A stretch of DNA of 64,000 nt, from NCBI GenBank assembly GCA_008727115.1, contig CP044131.1, positions 1,860,001 to 1,924,000 of the forward strand, given 5' to 3'. This stretch comes from Comamonas testosteroni (GTDB lineage Bacteria; Pseudomonadota; Gammaproteobacteria; Burkholderiales; Burkholderiaceae_C). The stretch's first letter is position 1; the number at the start of each line of letters is the position of its first letter. The notes beneath the pieces were generated by a model. It was not told where the DNA came from and ran no database searches. It saw only the letters and a list, made by a program, of their open reading frames with translations. Below, piece by piece: positions 55,178 through 64,000 of the stretch. Made by a program: the position numbers and the translations under genes.

Positions 55178-58075
55178 TCAGCCTGTATAGGCTTCCATGG
55201 GCACGCAGCTGCAGAACAGGTTGCGGTCGCCGTAGACGTTGTCCACGCGGCCCACGGGGCTCCAGTACTTGGCGCGGCGCAGGGCGGCAACGGGGTAAGC
55301 AGCGGTTTCGCGGCTATAGCTGTGGGTCCAGTCGGCGGCCAGCAGCACTTCGGCGGTGTGCGGGGCGTTTTTCAGCGGGTTGTCGTCTTGCGGCGATGTA
55401 CCTGTTTCGATCTGGGCGATTTCGGCGCGGATGGCGATCATGGCGTCGATAAAGCGGTCCAGCTCGAACAGGCTTTCGCTTTCGGTCGGCTCCACCATCA
55501 GCGTGTTGGGCACGGGGAAGGACAGCGTTGGCGCGTGGAAGCCGTAGTCGATCAAACGCTTGGCCACGTCTTCGGCCATGACGCCCGTGGTTTCCTTGAA
55601 CTGACGCAGATCCAGAATGCACTCGTGCGCCACATGGCCGTGCTCGCCCGCGTACAGCGTGGGGAAGTGGTCTTTGAGGCGGGCGCTGATGTAGTTGGCG
55701 TTCAGGATGGCGGTCTCGGTCGCCAGCTTCAAGCCCGGCTCGCCCATCATGCGGATATACATCCAGCTGATAGGCAAAACGGCTGCATTGCCCAAGGGGG
55801 CTGCGCTAACAGCTCCTACTTTGCGAGCATCGCCTGCCGTGGCATGGCCGGGCAAGAAGGGCACGAGGTCTTCGACCACGCACACGGGGCCGACGCCGGG
55901 GCCTCCACCGCCGTGGGGGATGCAGAAGGTTTTGTGCAGGTTCAGGTGGCTCACGTCACCGCCAAATTCGCCGGGCGCTGCCAGGCCGACCAGGGCGTTC
56001 ATATTGGCGCCGTCCACATACACGCGGCCACCGTGGCTGTGCACCAAAGCGCACAGTTCCTTCACCTGCGTTTCAAACACGCCGTGGGTGGACGGGTAGG
56101 TGATCATGATGCAGGCCAGATTGGCGCTGTGCTTTTCGCACTGGGCCTTCAGGTCGTCCATGTCCACGTTGCCGTTGTCGTCGCATTGGGTGACCACGAC
56201 TTGCAGGTCCACCATCTGCGCGGACGCCGGGTTGGTGCCGTGCGCGCTCGATGGAATCAGGCAGATATTGCGGTGTGCTTGGCCTTTGGACTCATGGAAG
56301 GCCCTGATGGCCAGCAGGCCCGCGTATTCGCCCTGGCTACCGGCGTTGGGTTGCAGGCTGATGCCCGCGTAGCCCGTGGCCTGGCACAGCCAGTCGCGCA
56401 GTTGCTGATCCAGCTCGGCATAGCCTTGCAATTGGCTCGCGGGCGCAAACGGGTGCATGTTGGCAAACTCTGGCCAGGTGATGGGAATCATCTCGCTGGT
56501 GGCGTTGAGCTTCATGGTGCAAGAGCCCAGCGGGATCATGCTGCGGTCCAGCGCCAAATCCTTGTCGCTCAGGCTGCGGATGTAGCGCAGCATGGCAGTT
56601 TCGGAATGGTGGGTGTTGAAGACCGGGTGCGTCAAAAACGCAGACTGGCGTTGCAGCGCTGCGGGGATCAGCGAGGTGGCGCCTTCGTCCATGGCTTCGA
56701 TGGTCGGCAGGGTTTGGCCGTCTTTGGCGAAGATGCTCCAGACCAGTTCCACATCAGCGCGGGTGGTGGTTTCATCCAGGCTGATGCAGACGTATTCACC
56801 CCAGGCTTTTCGCAGGTTAGCGCCCTTGGCGACTGCGCGGGCCACTATCGAATCGGTAGCATCCTTGGTGTGCAGACTGAGCGTATCAAAGGCCGTGTCA
56901 TGGTGCTTGGCGGTGTAGCCCAGTTGGGCCAGGCCGCGGCTCAAGATGGCGGTAAAGCGCGCCACGCGCTGCGCGATGCGGGTAATGCCTTGCGGGCCGT
57001 GGTAGACGGCGTACATGCTGGCGATCACGGCAGGCAACACCTGCGCCGTGCAGATGTTGGAGGTGGCCTTTTCGCGGCGGATATGCTGCTCGCGCGTTTG
57101 CAGGGCCAGGCGGTAAGCGGGCTTGCCATGCACATCAACGCTGACGCCAACCAGGCGCCCAGGCAGCGAACGCTTGTACTCGTCACGGCAGGCCATAAAG
57201 GCGGCGTGGGGGCCACCGGCGCCCATGGGCATGCCAAAGCGCTGGCTGTTGCCCACCACAATGTCGGCGCCCCATTCGCCTGGCGGCGTCAGCAGGGCCA
57301 GGGCCAGCAGGTCGGTCGCCACAATGGCGGCAGCTTGCTTGGCGTGGATGGCATCCACGTCGGTCTTCCAGTCCACAATCCAGCCGCTGCTGGCGGGGTA
57401 CTGGATGACGGCGGCGAAGAAGTCGCCTGCCAGAGCCGCTTCCCATTCCTCTTTGCTGTTGGCCACGGTCACTTCAATGCCGATGGGCGCAGCGCGGGTC
57501 TGGATGACTTCGATGGTTTGTGGGTGCACATCGCCCGCCAGCACAATGCGGTTGCTTTTGGACTTGACCGAGCGCTTGGCCAGGGTCATGGCCTCGGCGG
57601 CGGCCGTGGCTTCGTCCAGCATGGATGCGTTGGCAATCGGCATGCCGGTCAGGTCGCACACCATGGTCTGGAAGTTGACCAGCGCCTCCATACGGCCTTG
57701 CGAGATTTCGGCCTGGTAAGGCGTGTAAGCGGTGTACCAGGCGGGGTTTTCCAAGATATTGCGCAGGATGACGCCTGGCGTGTGCGTGCCGTAGTAGCCC
57801 TGGCCGATAAAGCTCTTCAAAACCTGGTTCTTGCTGGCAATGGCTTTGAGTTCGGTCAGCGCAGCGGCTTCTGTCACCGGTGCGGGCAGGTCCATGGGTT
57901 TGGCGCGTGCGATGGAGGCGGGCATCACATCGCGGATCAAGGCCTCCAGCGAGGGCTTGCCGATGGCGGCCAGCATGGTTTGCTGTTCAGCGTTATCGGG
58001 GCCGATATGGCGGGGGATGAACTCGTCGCGGTTTTCCAGAGACTCAAGCGTGGCAACGGGGAGGGACATCAGCAT
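55178..58075 (-). CDS. gcvP: Glycine dehydrogenase (decarboxylating), P protein
   Basis: PLP enzyme of the glycine cleavage system that decarboxylates glycine and loads the aminomethyl group on GcvH. The start [12 protein letters not shown] is typical, [11 protein letters not shown] belongs to the N-terminal half and the PLP lysine is in [16 protein letters not shown]. At 965 residues it is the fused single-chain form. ATGs at 58075 and 58069 are both possible. It follows gcvH with a terminator-like hairpin between. Confidence 0.97.
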   Translation of the reverse strand: MLMSLPVATLESLENRDEFIPRHIGPDNAEQQTMLAAIGKPSLEALIRDVMPASIARAKPMDLPAPVTEAAALTELKAIASKNQVLKSFIGQGYYGTHTPGVILRNILENPAWYTAYTPYQAEISQGRMEALVNFQTMVCDLTGMPIANASMLDEATAAAEAMTLAKRSVKSKSNRIVLAGDVHPQTIEVIQTRAAPIGIEVTVANSKEEWEAALAGDFFAAVIQYPASSGWIVDWKTDVDAIHAKQAAAIVATDLLALALLTPPGEWGADIVVGNSQRFGMPMGAGGPHAAFMACRDEYKRSLPGRLVGVSVDVHGKPAYRLALQTREQHIRREKATSNICTAQVLPAVIASMYAVYHGPQGITRIAQRVARFTAILSRGLAQLGYTAKHHDTAFDTLSLHTKDATDSIVARAVAKGANLRKAWGEYVCISLDETTTRADVELVWSIFAKDGQTLPTIEAMDEGATSLIPAALQRQSAFLTHPVFNTHHSETAMLRYIRSLSDKDLALDRSMIPLGSCTMKLNATSEMIPITWPEFANMHPFAPASQLQGYAELDQQLRDWLCQATGYAGISLQPNAGSQGEYAGLLAIRAFHESKGQAHRNICLIPSSAHGTNPASAQMVDLQVVVTQCDDNGNVDMDDLKAQCEKHSANLACIMITYPSTHGVFETQVKELCALVHSHGGRVYVDGANMNALVGLAAPGEFGGDVSHLNLHKTFCIPHGGGGPGVGPVCVVEDLVPFLPGHATAGDARKVGAVSAAPLGNAAVLPISWMYIRMMGEPGLKLATETAILNANYISARLKDHFPTLYAGEHGHVAHECILDLRQFKETTGVMAEDVAKRLIDYGFHAPTLSFPVPNTLMVEPTESESLFELDRFIDAMIAIRAEIAQIETGTSPQDDNPLKNAPHTAEVLLAADWTHSYSRETAAYPVAALRRAKYWSPVGRVDNVYGDRNLFCSCVPMEAYTG

Positions 58076-58132
58076 GGGAGGGACCTATTCTCTAAAGCTG
58101 TGACTGGCGATTTCTGCCAGCAGGAACGGGCA

Positions 58133-58162
58133 TAAAAAAGCCTTCGCGTTGGCGAAGGCCTT
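58133..58162 (-). terminator. Terminator between gcvH and gcvP
   Basis: GCCTTCGC and GCGAAGGC form an 8-bp stem with a 4-base loop, followed on the minus strand by TTTTTT. It lies inside the gcvT-gcvH-gcvP cluster, so read-through or a separate gcvP promoter must be assumed. Confidence 0.85.
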
Positions 58163-58168
58163 GTGCCA

Positions 58169-58543
58169 TTAATTGCCCTTGGCGAAGGTTTCGTAAGCGG
58201 TCTCTTCCATCAGGCCATCAAGCTCGCTTACATCGCTCATCTTGACCTTGAAGAACCAGCCTGTGGCCAGCGGGTCGCTGTTGGCCAGAGAGGGGTCGTT
58301 GCGCAGATCTTCGTTGACCTCAACGATTTCGCCTGTCACGGGCATGTAAACGTCAGCTGCAGCCTTGACAGACTCGACCACGCCGGTCACATCGCCGGCC
58401 TTGAAGGCTGTACCGACGGCAGGCAGGTCCACGAACACCACATCGCCCAGCGCGTCTTGCGCATGGACGGTGATGCCGACGATGGCGGCATTGGTGTCAG
58501 CGGCGTTGATCCATTCATGTTCTTTGGAATATTTGATGCTCAT
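58169..58543 (-). CDS. gcvH: Glycine cleavage system H protein
   Basis: Lipoyl carrier that shuttles the aminomethyl group between P, T and L proteins. The lipoylated lysine is in VVESVKAAADVY. The start MSIKYSKEHEWI is typical. It has 124 residues, and GGAG precedes the ATG. The L protein may be the lpdA product near base 4235. Confidence 0.97.
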   Translation of the reverse strand: MSIKYSKEHEWINAADTNAAIVGITVHAQDALGDVVFVDLPAVGTAFKAGDVTGVVESVKAAADVYMPVTGEIVEVNEDLRNDPSLANSDPLATGWFFKVKMSDVSELDGLMEETAYETFAKGN

Positions 58544-58679
58544 GCAAAGCTCCAGATGGGGATTCGAGGGGAATCGGGTGTTGAGAGAGAAAAGGTCCAG
58601 CTACGCACTGTAGCGGCGTTCTGCACCATGTTGGACAAGACGGCAGGCAAACGAGCCTGCTTGTTATGCGTGGGCAGAC

Positions 58680-59828
58680 TTAACCGCGGTAATAGTTGGT
58701 GGCAACGAAAGGCAGAGCGACCACTTTCATGGGAACGGGTTTGCCTCGCACCATGGCAAAGATCTGCGTGCCCAGGGGGGCATAGTCGGGCTCGACATAG
58801 GCCAGTGCCACAGGTTGGTTCAATGATGGGCTGAGCAGACCGCTGGTGATGTGGCCGATAGTCTGTCCATCCATGTTCTCCAGCACGGAAGGCTCTCGCA
58901 CGGGAATGCGCTCCAGAGCCATCAGCCCCACCCGCTTGCGGCGCAGCTGCTGCGGGTTTTCAAGCTGCTCGAGCACGATGGCTGCGCCAGGAAATCCGCC
59001 CTCGCGTGCACCACCGCTGCGGCGCACTTTCTGTATGGCCCAGTTCAGTGCTGCTTCCGTGGGTGTAGTGCTGCTGTCAATGTCATTGCCATACAAGCAA
59101 AGGCCCGCTTCCAGTCGCAGTGAATTGCGTGCACCCAGCCCGGCAGGTGCAACTTCGGGCTGGTTCAGCAGGGTCTGGGCAAAGCCTTGCGCGGCAGCAT
59201 TGGGCAGGGAGATTTCAAAACCATCTTCACCGGTATAGCCGCTGCGTGTGACGTAAAGCGAATGTCCCTGCCAGTCGAAATAATGGCCGCTCATGAACAC
59301 CAGAGCACTCACACCAGGCAGCAGGCGTTCCAGCGCAGCGGCAGCCAGTGGACCTTGCAAGGCCAGCAAAGCTTGCTCTGGCAACGGCATCACCTCGCAG
59401 CGCTGGCCAATATGGCTTTGAATGCGGGCGATATCGGCTTGTTTGCAGGCACCGTTGACGATGAGGAACAGATCGTCGCCGCGGTTGACGAGCATCAGAT
59501 CATCCAGAATGCCGCCTTGCTCATTGAGTAGCAGACCATAGCGCTGCCTGTGCAGCTCCAGCCCAATGACATCGACAGGCATCAGCGTCTCCAGCGCGGT
59601 AGCTGCGTCGGGGCCGCGAAGCAGAAGCTGGCCCATGTGGGAGACGTCAAACAGGCTGGCCGCCTTGCGAGTGTGCAGGTGTTCGGCCATCAGCCCCTGC
59701 GGATATTGAACAGGCATTGAGTAGCCTGCAAAAGGCACCATGCGGGCGCCTAGCTGCTGGTGCAGCCCAAACAAGGGTGTGGTGAGCAAGGCCGAGGTGA
59801 GGGCAGAGGGATTGGCGTCAGCAGTCAC
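58680..59828 (-). CDS. gcvT: Aminomethyltransferase (glycine cleavage T protein)
   Basis: Folate-dependent enzyme that releases ammonia and makes methylene-THF. MVPFAGYSMPVQYP and FDVSHMGQLLLRG are N-terminal signatures; RSGYTGEDGFEIS and LRLEAGLCLYGNDID are further T-protein motifs. I place the start at GTG 59828, with GGAG 9 bases upstream; TTG at 59834 is too close to that site. It has 382 residues. It stands directly behind the glycine riboswitch. Confidence 0.95.
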   Translation of the reverse strand: MTADANPSALTSALLTTPLFGLHQQLGARMVPFAGYSMPVQYPQGLMAEHLHTRKAASLFDVSHMGQLLLRGPDAATALETLMPVDVIGLELHRQRYGLLLNEQGGILDDLMLVNRGDDLFLIVNGACKQADIARIQSHIGQRCEVMPLPEQALLALQGPLAAAALERLLPGVSALVFMSGHYFDWQGHSLYVTRSGYTGEDGFEISLPNAAAQGFAQTLLNQPEVAPAGLGARNSLRLEAGLCLYGNDIDSSTTPTEAALNWAIQKVRRSGGAREGGFPGAAIVLEQLENPQQLRRKRVGLMALERIPVREPSVLENMDGQTIGHITSGLLSPSLNQPVALAYVEPDYAPLGTQIFAMVRGKPVPMKVVALPFVATNYYRG

Positions 59829-59900
59829 AGGCAAGCGCTCCGGTTATTCAAACCAAAATGAGTGGCCATGCATTGCAGTGCTATGCATGGCGGGCTTGCC

Positions 59901-60000
59901 CTGCTGTCCGCTTTACCTGAGAGATTCACCGCTTCTGTTTTGCAGGACGGTTTGCTCCTTCGGTGGATGCCAGCACGCTGTGTGACACCTCTCTCCAGCA
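59901..60000 (-). promoter_or_regulatory. Glycine riboswitch, second aptamer
   Basis: On the minus strand it reads GCTGGAGAGAG..., CACCGAAGGAGCAAAC, then ATCTCTCAGGTAAAGCGGAC, which are the conserved blocks of the glycine aptamer. It follows the first aptamer with a short linker and precedes gcvT, so it probably turns gcvT expression on when glycine is abundant. Confidence 0.92.
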
Positions 60001-60032
60001 AGGAACGCCGGGCTTGAGCAGCCCCAGCGCTT

Positions 60033-60128
60033 GTCAGTCCTTTTGCCTGAGCGTTTTGATGGATTGATCAGCCATCTGCGCCTTCGGCGGCGTCTGACGG
60101 CCTAAAGCCGCAGGCACTCTCTCCTGAC
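60033..60128 (-). promoter_or_regulatory. Glycine riboswitch, first aptamer
   Basis: On the minus strand: GTCAGGAGAGAGTGCC, GCCGCCGAAGGCGCAGA and CTCAGGCAAAAGGACTGAC, the classic type-I glycine aptamer blocks. Together with the second aptamer it forms the tandem element found before gcv operons. Confidence 0.94.
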
Positions 60129-60244
60129 CCTGGCGATTTTAGCGGTGCGCTCAGGCCTTGAGCCACTGCAAATTGCAACTTCTGGGGTTTTCGATAGGGC
60201 CTGTATCTCAGACTTTGGAGCGATGGCAGGCGGCTGCTGGACGC

Positions 60245-60661
60245 TTATTGCTTGTCGAAGATCAGCTCATAGGGCTGCTCGAAGCAACTGGTGACGGGCT
60301 GGCCGTTGCGCAAAGCGGGCTTGAAGCGCCAGCGGGTGAAAGAGCGCTCAATGGCCGAGATGATGCGCGGATCGGCATCGGCAGGCTTGTAGATCTTTCG
60401 ACCCATCTTGCCCTCGGGGGTGACCTCGAACTGGTAGACCACTTTGATATGCGCCCCTTCGGGGTACCAGTCGGGATTGATGCGGGGGTGGGGGTAGGTG
60501 CGGACTACGGCGGGGCGCTCAATCTGACTGGCCGGCGTGCATTCGGGCCATGGTTTTTGAGAGGGCGGGGTTGTACTGCAGGCGCTCAAAAGCAAAGCGC
60601 TTGTTGCGGCAATCAGGGCGGCAGGTAAGGCCCAGGGGCTGCGTGTGCGATGAATCCTCAT
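60245..60661 (-). CDS. Lipoprotein with C-terminal TonB-like domain
   Basis: A lipoprotein signal ends in ALLLSAC (Cys28). The mature part ends in a TonB C-terminal domain: VVYQFEVTPEGKMGRKIYKPADADPR, then SFTRWRFKPALRNGQPV. The protein is 138 residues and lacks the Pro-rich spacer and the membrane helix of real TonB. ExbB and ExbD genes are not adjacent, so it is unlikely to power transport; a role in envelope contacts is a guess. The start is the ATG at 60661. It is divergent from the TPR gene. Confidence 0.82.
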   Translation of the reverse strand: MRIHRTRSPWALPAALIAATSALLLSACSTTPPSQKPWPECTPASQIERPAVVRTYPHPRINPDWYPEGAHIKVVYQFEVTPEGKMGRKIYKPADADPRIISAIERSFTRWRFKPALRNGQPVTSCFEQPYELIFDKQ

Positions 60662-60767
60662 GCGCTCATTGTGGCGGCAAAGCGGGCAGGGTCTTGTGAA
60701 GCGGCATGGGCGGGCGGTGCGACACTGTCCGCTGACCCCGGACATAAGTACAAGGAGTGAAAGTGCA

Positions 60768-61097
60768 ATGAACCCCATGGTAGGAAACCTGGAGAAGCTG
60801 CTGGCGCAGGGCAAGGATGGAGCGCTGCTGCGCTACACGCTGGGCAAGACTTATGCCGATGCAGGGCAGATGGAGACCGCACGCGAGCATCTGCTGCAGG
60901 CAACGGCGCTGGATGCCAACTATTCAGTGGCCTGGCGGCAACTGGGCAAGGTGGAGCTGGCGCTGGCAGATCTGAAGGCGGCCCGCCATGCCTGGCAGCA
61001 GGGGCTGGCATGCGCTCAGGCCAAAGGCGATGCCCAGGTGGTCAAGGAACTGCAGGTGTTTTTGCGCCGCCTGGACAAGCAGGCTGCAGAAGAATAG
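60768..61097 (+). CDS. Small TPR-repeat protein
   Basis: It has 109 residues from the ATG at 60768, with CAAGGAG about 10 bases upstream; the open frame further upstream lacks support. Tetratricopeptide units are recognisable in LLRYTLGKTYADAGQMETAREHLLQATALD and YSVAWRQLGKVELALADLKAARHAWQQGL. The final helix is basic then acidic. The partner is unknown. A terminator follows. Confidence 0.85.
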   Translation: MNPMVGNLEKLLAQGKDGALLRYTLGKTYADAGQMETAREHLLQATALDANYSVAWRQLGKVELALADLKAARHAWQQGLACAQAKGDAQVVKELQVFLRRLDKQAAEE

Positions 61098-61110
61098 ATA
61101 CTCCTGAAAC

Positions 61111-61156
61111 AATAGCTTCCAGCCCTTTTTGTATAGGGGCTGGAGGCTATTTTTAT
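61111..61156. terminator. Terminator between the TPR gene and the emrB-like gene
   Basis: ATAGC-TTCCAGCCC pairs with GGGCTGGA-GGCTAT with a small bulge, then TTTTTATT. The genes on both sides converge here. Confidence 0.8.
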
Positions 61157-61162
61157 TGGCTT

Positions 61163-62719
61163 TCAATGCGCGCCAGCTGCGGCATCAGCCCCCGAGCCAT
61201 GGGCTGCAGGCCGCTTGGTGAACCAGATCAGCACAATCAGACTGAGGAACATGAAGGACGAGGCCAGAAAGATATCGTCCGCCGCGCGGGTGAAGGCCTG
61301 CTGGTCGATCAGGCGATTGATCTGGGCATAGGCCTGCTCGGCGCTCATGCCCGCAGCCTGCAGCTGTTTGACGGTGATGGCAAGCGTGCCCTGGCCTTGC
61401 ACCAGCAACTCGGTCAGGTGGGCGTGGTGCATGGAGGCCCGGTTCTCCCACAGCGTGGTAGCAATCGAGGTACCCATGGCGCCCGCCGTGATCCGTACAA
61501 AGTTGGACAGACCGGCTGCGGCGGGGATGCGATCGGGCGTCAGCCCGCTCAGCGTGATGGTTGTGAGCGGGATGAAGAAGAAGGCCATGGCACCACCCTG
61601 AATCAGCGTGGGAATCAGGATATGGCCAAAGTCTGTCTCCACCGTGAAGCGCGAACGCATCCACAGCACCAGCGCAAACACGATGAAGGCGCCGGTCGCC
61701 ATCTTGCGCGGGTCCCAGCTGCCCACCTTGCGGCCTACGATGGGCGTGAGCACGATGGCGAGAATGCCCACCGGTGCCAGCGCCAGCCCGGCAGTGGTGG
61801 AGGTGTAGCCCATCCACTGCTGCAGCCACAGGGGCAGCAGCACCACATTGCCGAAAAACAGGCCGTAGGCAATCGACAGCGCGATCGAGCCCGCCGCGAA
61901 GTTGCGGCGCTTGAATAGGCGCAGGTCGACCACGGGGTGGGCATCGGTCAGCTCCCAGACCACGAACACGGCAAAGGCCACCACGGCAATCACGGCAAAG
62001 GCAATGATTTCATTGGAGGCGAACCAGTCCAGCTCCTTGCCTTTGTCCAGCATCAACTGCAGCGCGGCCACCCAGAGCACGAGCAGACTCAGGCCGATAG
62101 TGTCTATGGGCAGTTTGCGCGTGGGCGTTTCTCGGCTGCGGTACAGGCTCCAGGTCATGACGGCTGAGAGCAGGCCCACGGGAACGTTGATGTAGAAGAT
62201 CCAGGGCCAGGAGATGTTGTCGGTGATCCAGCCGCCCAGCAGCGGCCCCACCACGGGCGCGACCAGCGTGGTCACGCCCCACAGCGATAGCGCCACCCCG
62301 GCCATGGCTGGCGGGTAGCTGGCCAGCAGCAGGGTTTGCGACAGCGGAATCATGGGTCCGGCGACCAGGCCTTGCAGCACGCGAAAGAAAACCAGTGCCT
62401 CCAGCGACGAGGCAAAGCCGCAGAGCCAGGAGGTCAGCACGAACAGCAGCACGCTCATGGTGAACAGGCGCACGGCGCCGAAGCGCTGGGTGAGCCAGCC
62501 CGTCAGCGGCACAGAGATGGCATTGGCCACCCCAAAGCTGGTAATGACCCAGGTACCCTGGCTGGGGCTGACGCCCACATCACCCGAGATGGCCGGAATG
62601 GCCACGTTGGCGATGGAGGAGTCCAGCACGTTCATGAAAGTGGCCAGTGACAGGGCCAGCGTGCCCAGCACCAGGGGCGCACCTTTGAGCGGTGCGGGCA
62701 CAGAAGAGGGGGAGTGCAT
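61163..62719 (-). CDS. emrB: DHA2 family multidrug efflux MFS transporter (EmrB-like)
   Basis: Fourteen-helix drug:H+ antiporter. The first helix contains FMNVLDSSIANVAIPAI, a DHA2 signature (LDxTIVNVALP-like). Motif A-like WLTQRFGAVR and motif C-like GPLLGGWITDNISWPWIF are present. It has 518 residues. It lies 16 bases after the emrA-type gene, so the pair forms an EmrAB-type efflux system. The substrates cannot be predicted. Confidence 0.93.
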   Translation of the reverse strand: MHSPSSVPAPLKGAPLVLGTLALSLATFMNVLDSSIANVAIPAISGDVGVSPSQGTWVITSFGVANAISVPLTGWLTQRFGAVRLFTMSVLLFVLTSWLCGFASSLEALVFFRVLQGLVAGPMIPLSQTLLLASYPPAMAGVALSLWGVTTLVAPVVGPLLGGWITDNISWPWIFYINVPVGLLSAVMTWSLYRSRETPTRKLPIDTIGLSLLVLWVAALQLMLDKGKELDWFASNEIIAFAVIAVVAFAVFVVWELTDAHPVVDLRLFKRRNFAAGSIALSIAYGLFFGNVVLLPLWLQQWMGYTSTTAGLALAPVGILAIVLTPIVGRKVGSWDPRKMATGAFIVFALVLWMRSRFTVETDFGHILIPTLIQGGAMAFFFIPLTTITLSGLTPDRIPAAAGLSNFVRITAGAMGTSIATTLWENRASMHHAHLTELLVQGQGTLAITVKQLQAAGMSAEQAYAQINRLIDQQAFTRAADDIFLASSFMFLSLIVLIWFTKRPAAHGSGADAAAGAH

Positions 62720-62735
62720 AAGTGCTGGCGCCGTC

Positions 62736-64000
62736 TTACTGTGCAGGCGTAGGTGCCGGTGCAGTGGCCGAAGGAGCGGCAGCCGCGGTGGGGGCCGCAG
62801 CAGCCACCTCTGGCAGTTGGGTCAGCGCAGGCAGCTTGTCGCCAGCAATGATGTGGCGGATGCGCTCTTCGGCCTGGGCCAGTGTGCCGTCATACACGGC
62901 GGTCTGCGCCACGGGTTCGGTGCGCGGGGCATTGGCCAGGGCCAGGCCGTCCTGGTCGCGGATATCGATCTTCACGTCCATGGACAGGCCCACGCGCAGC
63001 GGGTGCTGCTTGAGGGCTTCGGGCTCCAGGCTGATGCGCACGGGCACGCGCTGCACCACCTTGATCCAGTTGCCGGTGGCATTTTGCGCGGGCAGCAGCG
63101 CAAAGGCCGCACCGGTGCCTGCGCCCAGGCCCACCACATGGCCTTCATAGACAGTCTTGTCGCCGTAGACATCGGCGGTCAGCTCCACCTTCTGGCCCAT
63201 GCGCAGATCGGCCAGCTGGCTTTCCTTGAAGTTGGCGTCCACCCAGAGCTTGTGCAGATCCACCACGGTGAGCAGCGGCGATCCTGCCGCCACGCGCTGG
63301 CCCAGTTGCACGCCGCGCTTGGCCACAAAACCGTCCACGGGGGCGATCAGGCGGGTGCGCTGCAGGGCCAGATAGGCCTCGCGCACCTTGGCGGCGGCGG
63401 CCATGACGGCGGGGAAGTCTTCGGCTGTCGTGCCCTTGGTCTGCGCTTCGGCGGCCGTCAGCTGGGCCTTGGCGGCGCGCACTGCGGCTTCGGCGGCGAC
63501 TACGGCGTTACTGGCGGCGGTGGCCAGGGCCTTGGCGTGGTCAAACTCTTCCTTGCCCACGGCGCCAGTCACCGTCAGCGGGCGGCGGCGGGCCACGTCG
63601 TCATTGGCCTTGGCAGCATCGGCCTTCAGGCGCAGCAGATCGGCTTCGCGCTGTGCCACCTGGGCGGCCAGCGGGGCGTTGTTGGCATACAGCGTGCGGG
63701 TCTGGCGCGCGGTTTGCGCCAGCTGCGACTCGGCCTGGGCCAGTTGCACCAGATAGTCGGCGGGGTCTAGCTGCACCAGCACCTGACCGGCCTTGACGTA
63801 ATCGGTATCGTCCGCGCCGATGCTGATGACGGTGCCGCCGACCTGGGGCGTGATCTGCACCACATTGCCGGCCACATAGGCGTTGTCTGTGGTCTGGTAG
63901 TTGCGGGCCACCATCCAGTGCCAGGCGCCCCAGACGATGGCGCCTACCACTACAGCGGCGGCGACAACGGTCAGGCCCTTGCGGCGACCGGCGGGGTTGG
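62736..64000 (-). CDS. emrA: EmrA-like membrane fusion protein (start outside window)
   Basis: Periplasmic adaptor that links the MFS pump to an outer membrane channel. The frame is open to the window edge (...NPAGRRKGLTVVAAAVVVGAIVW), giving the membrane anchor; the true start lies beyond base 64000. YQTTDNAYVAGNVVQITPQVGGTV is the HlyD-type beta-barrel/lipoyl start. A long Ala-rich coiled coil (about 100-190) and RLIAPVDGFVAKRGVQLGQRV complete the lipoyl part. The visible part is 421 residues and the C terminus is Ala/Pro-rich. It is upstream of emrB. Confidence 0.93.
   Translation of the reverse strand, partial: NPAGRRKGLTVVAAAVVVGAIVWGAWHWMVARNYQTTDNAYVAGNVVQITPQVGGTVISIGADDTDYVKAGQVLVQLDPADYLVQLAQAESQLAQTARQTRTLYANNAPLAAQVAQREADLLRLKADAAKANDDVARRRPLTVTGAVGKEEFDHAKALATAASNAVVAAEAAVRAAKAQLTAAEAQTKGTTAEDFPAVMAAAAKVREAYLALQRTRLIAPVDGFVAKRGVQLGQRVAAGSPLLTVVDLHKLWVDANFKESQLADLRMGQKVELTADVYGDKTVYEGHVVGLGAGTGAAFALLPAQNATGNWIKVVQRVPVRISLEPEALKQHPLRVGLSMDVKIDIRDQDGLALANAPRTEPVAQTAVYDGTLAQAEERIRHIIAGDKLPALTQLPEVAAAAPTAAAAPSATAPAPTPAQ

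Noticed and set aside
55322..58135. A 937-residue plus-strand open frame
   Set aside because: It is the antisense frame of gcvP; long shadow frames are common in GC-rich genes with strong codon bias.
62352..63770. A 472-residue plus-strand frame over the efflux genes
   Set aside because: Antisense to emrB and emrA; low-complexity Gly/His-rich translation.

Overview
The window reads as a chromosomal segment of a betaproteobacterium of the Comamonadaceae, most likely Comamonas or a close relative such as Delftia. The grounds are the protein style throughout, two Bug/TctC-type periplasmic binding proteins, an IclR-type PobR beside pobA, a tandem glycine riboswitch before gcvT, and scattered intergenic repeats carrying GATAGC/GCTATC that I associate with this family. 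This is recognition by eye; no database search was run. Almost all of the window is ordinary core genome. The only mobile element is one complete IS903-like insertion sequence.

Layout. 1-5.7 kb: sucA (start outside the window), sucB and lpdA of the 2-oxoglutarate dehydrogenase complex. 5.8-10.8 kb: zapE, a coiled-coil exported protein, a PP2C phosphatase and a YoaA/DinG-type helicase. 10.9-18.4 kb: bamD, dnaE, clpS and clpA. 18.5-25.5 kb: a RegB/RegA-type redox two-component system, SURF1 and the cyoABCD ubiquinol oxidase, all on the minus strand. 25.8-31.5 kb: an MFS transporter, a Bug protein with a divergent LysR regulator, the IS element and pobR. 31.7-33.8 kb: pobA and a 2OG-Fe dioxygenase-like gene.

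33.8-40.8 kb is the most interesting block. A dsbG-like gene and an unusual DsbD-alpha/Lgt-like/TlpA fusion read leftwards. A PmrA/QseB-type response regulator with a frameshift and its intact kinase read rightwards. Two diheme cytochromes resembling TsdB and TsdA (thiosulfate dehydrogenase) follow. The same TTAA-N7-TTAA motif lies before the regulator (in the divergent promoter region shared with the dsb genes) and before the cytochromes, each followed 10 bases later by a -10-like hexamer. This suggests one regulon for periplasmic thiol and sulfur redox. The function is inferred.

40.9-46.6 kb: a short CoA-transferase/racemase-like gene, a Tat-signal LigB-family dioxygenase, a 49-residue protein with its own ribosome binding site and terminator, a His-rich lipoprotein, a universal stress protein, a second Bug protein and a short-chain dehydrogenase. 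46.7-51.7 kb: livJHMGF branched-chain amino acid ABC transporter. 52.0-54.9 kb: an RluA-type pseudouridine synthase and a cytoplasmic hybrid histidine kinase. 55.2-60.1 kb: glycine cleavage gcvT, gcvH and gcvP behind a tandem glycine riboswitch. 60.2-64 kb: a TonB-domain lipoprotein, a TPR protein and an EmrAB-type efflux pair, with emrA running off the window. No tRNA, rRNA or CRISPR array was seen.
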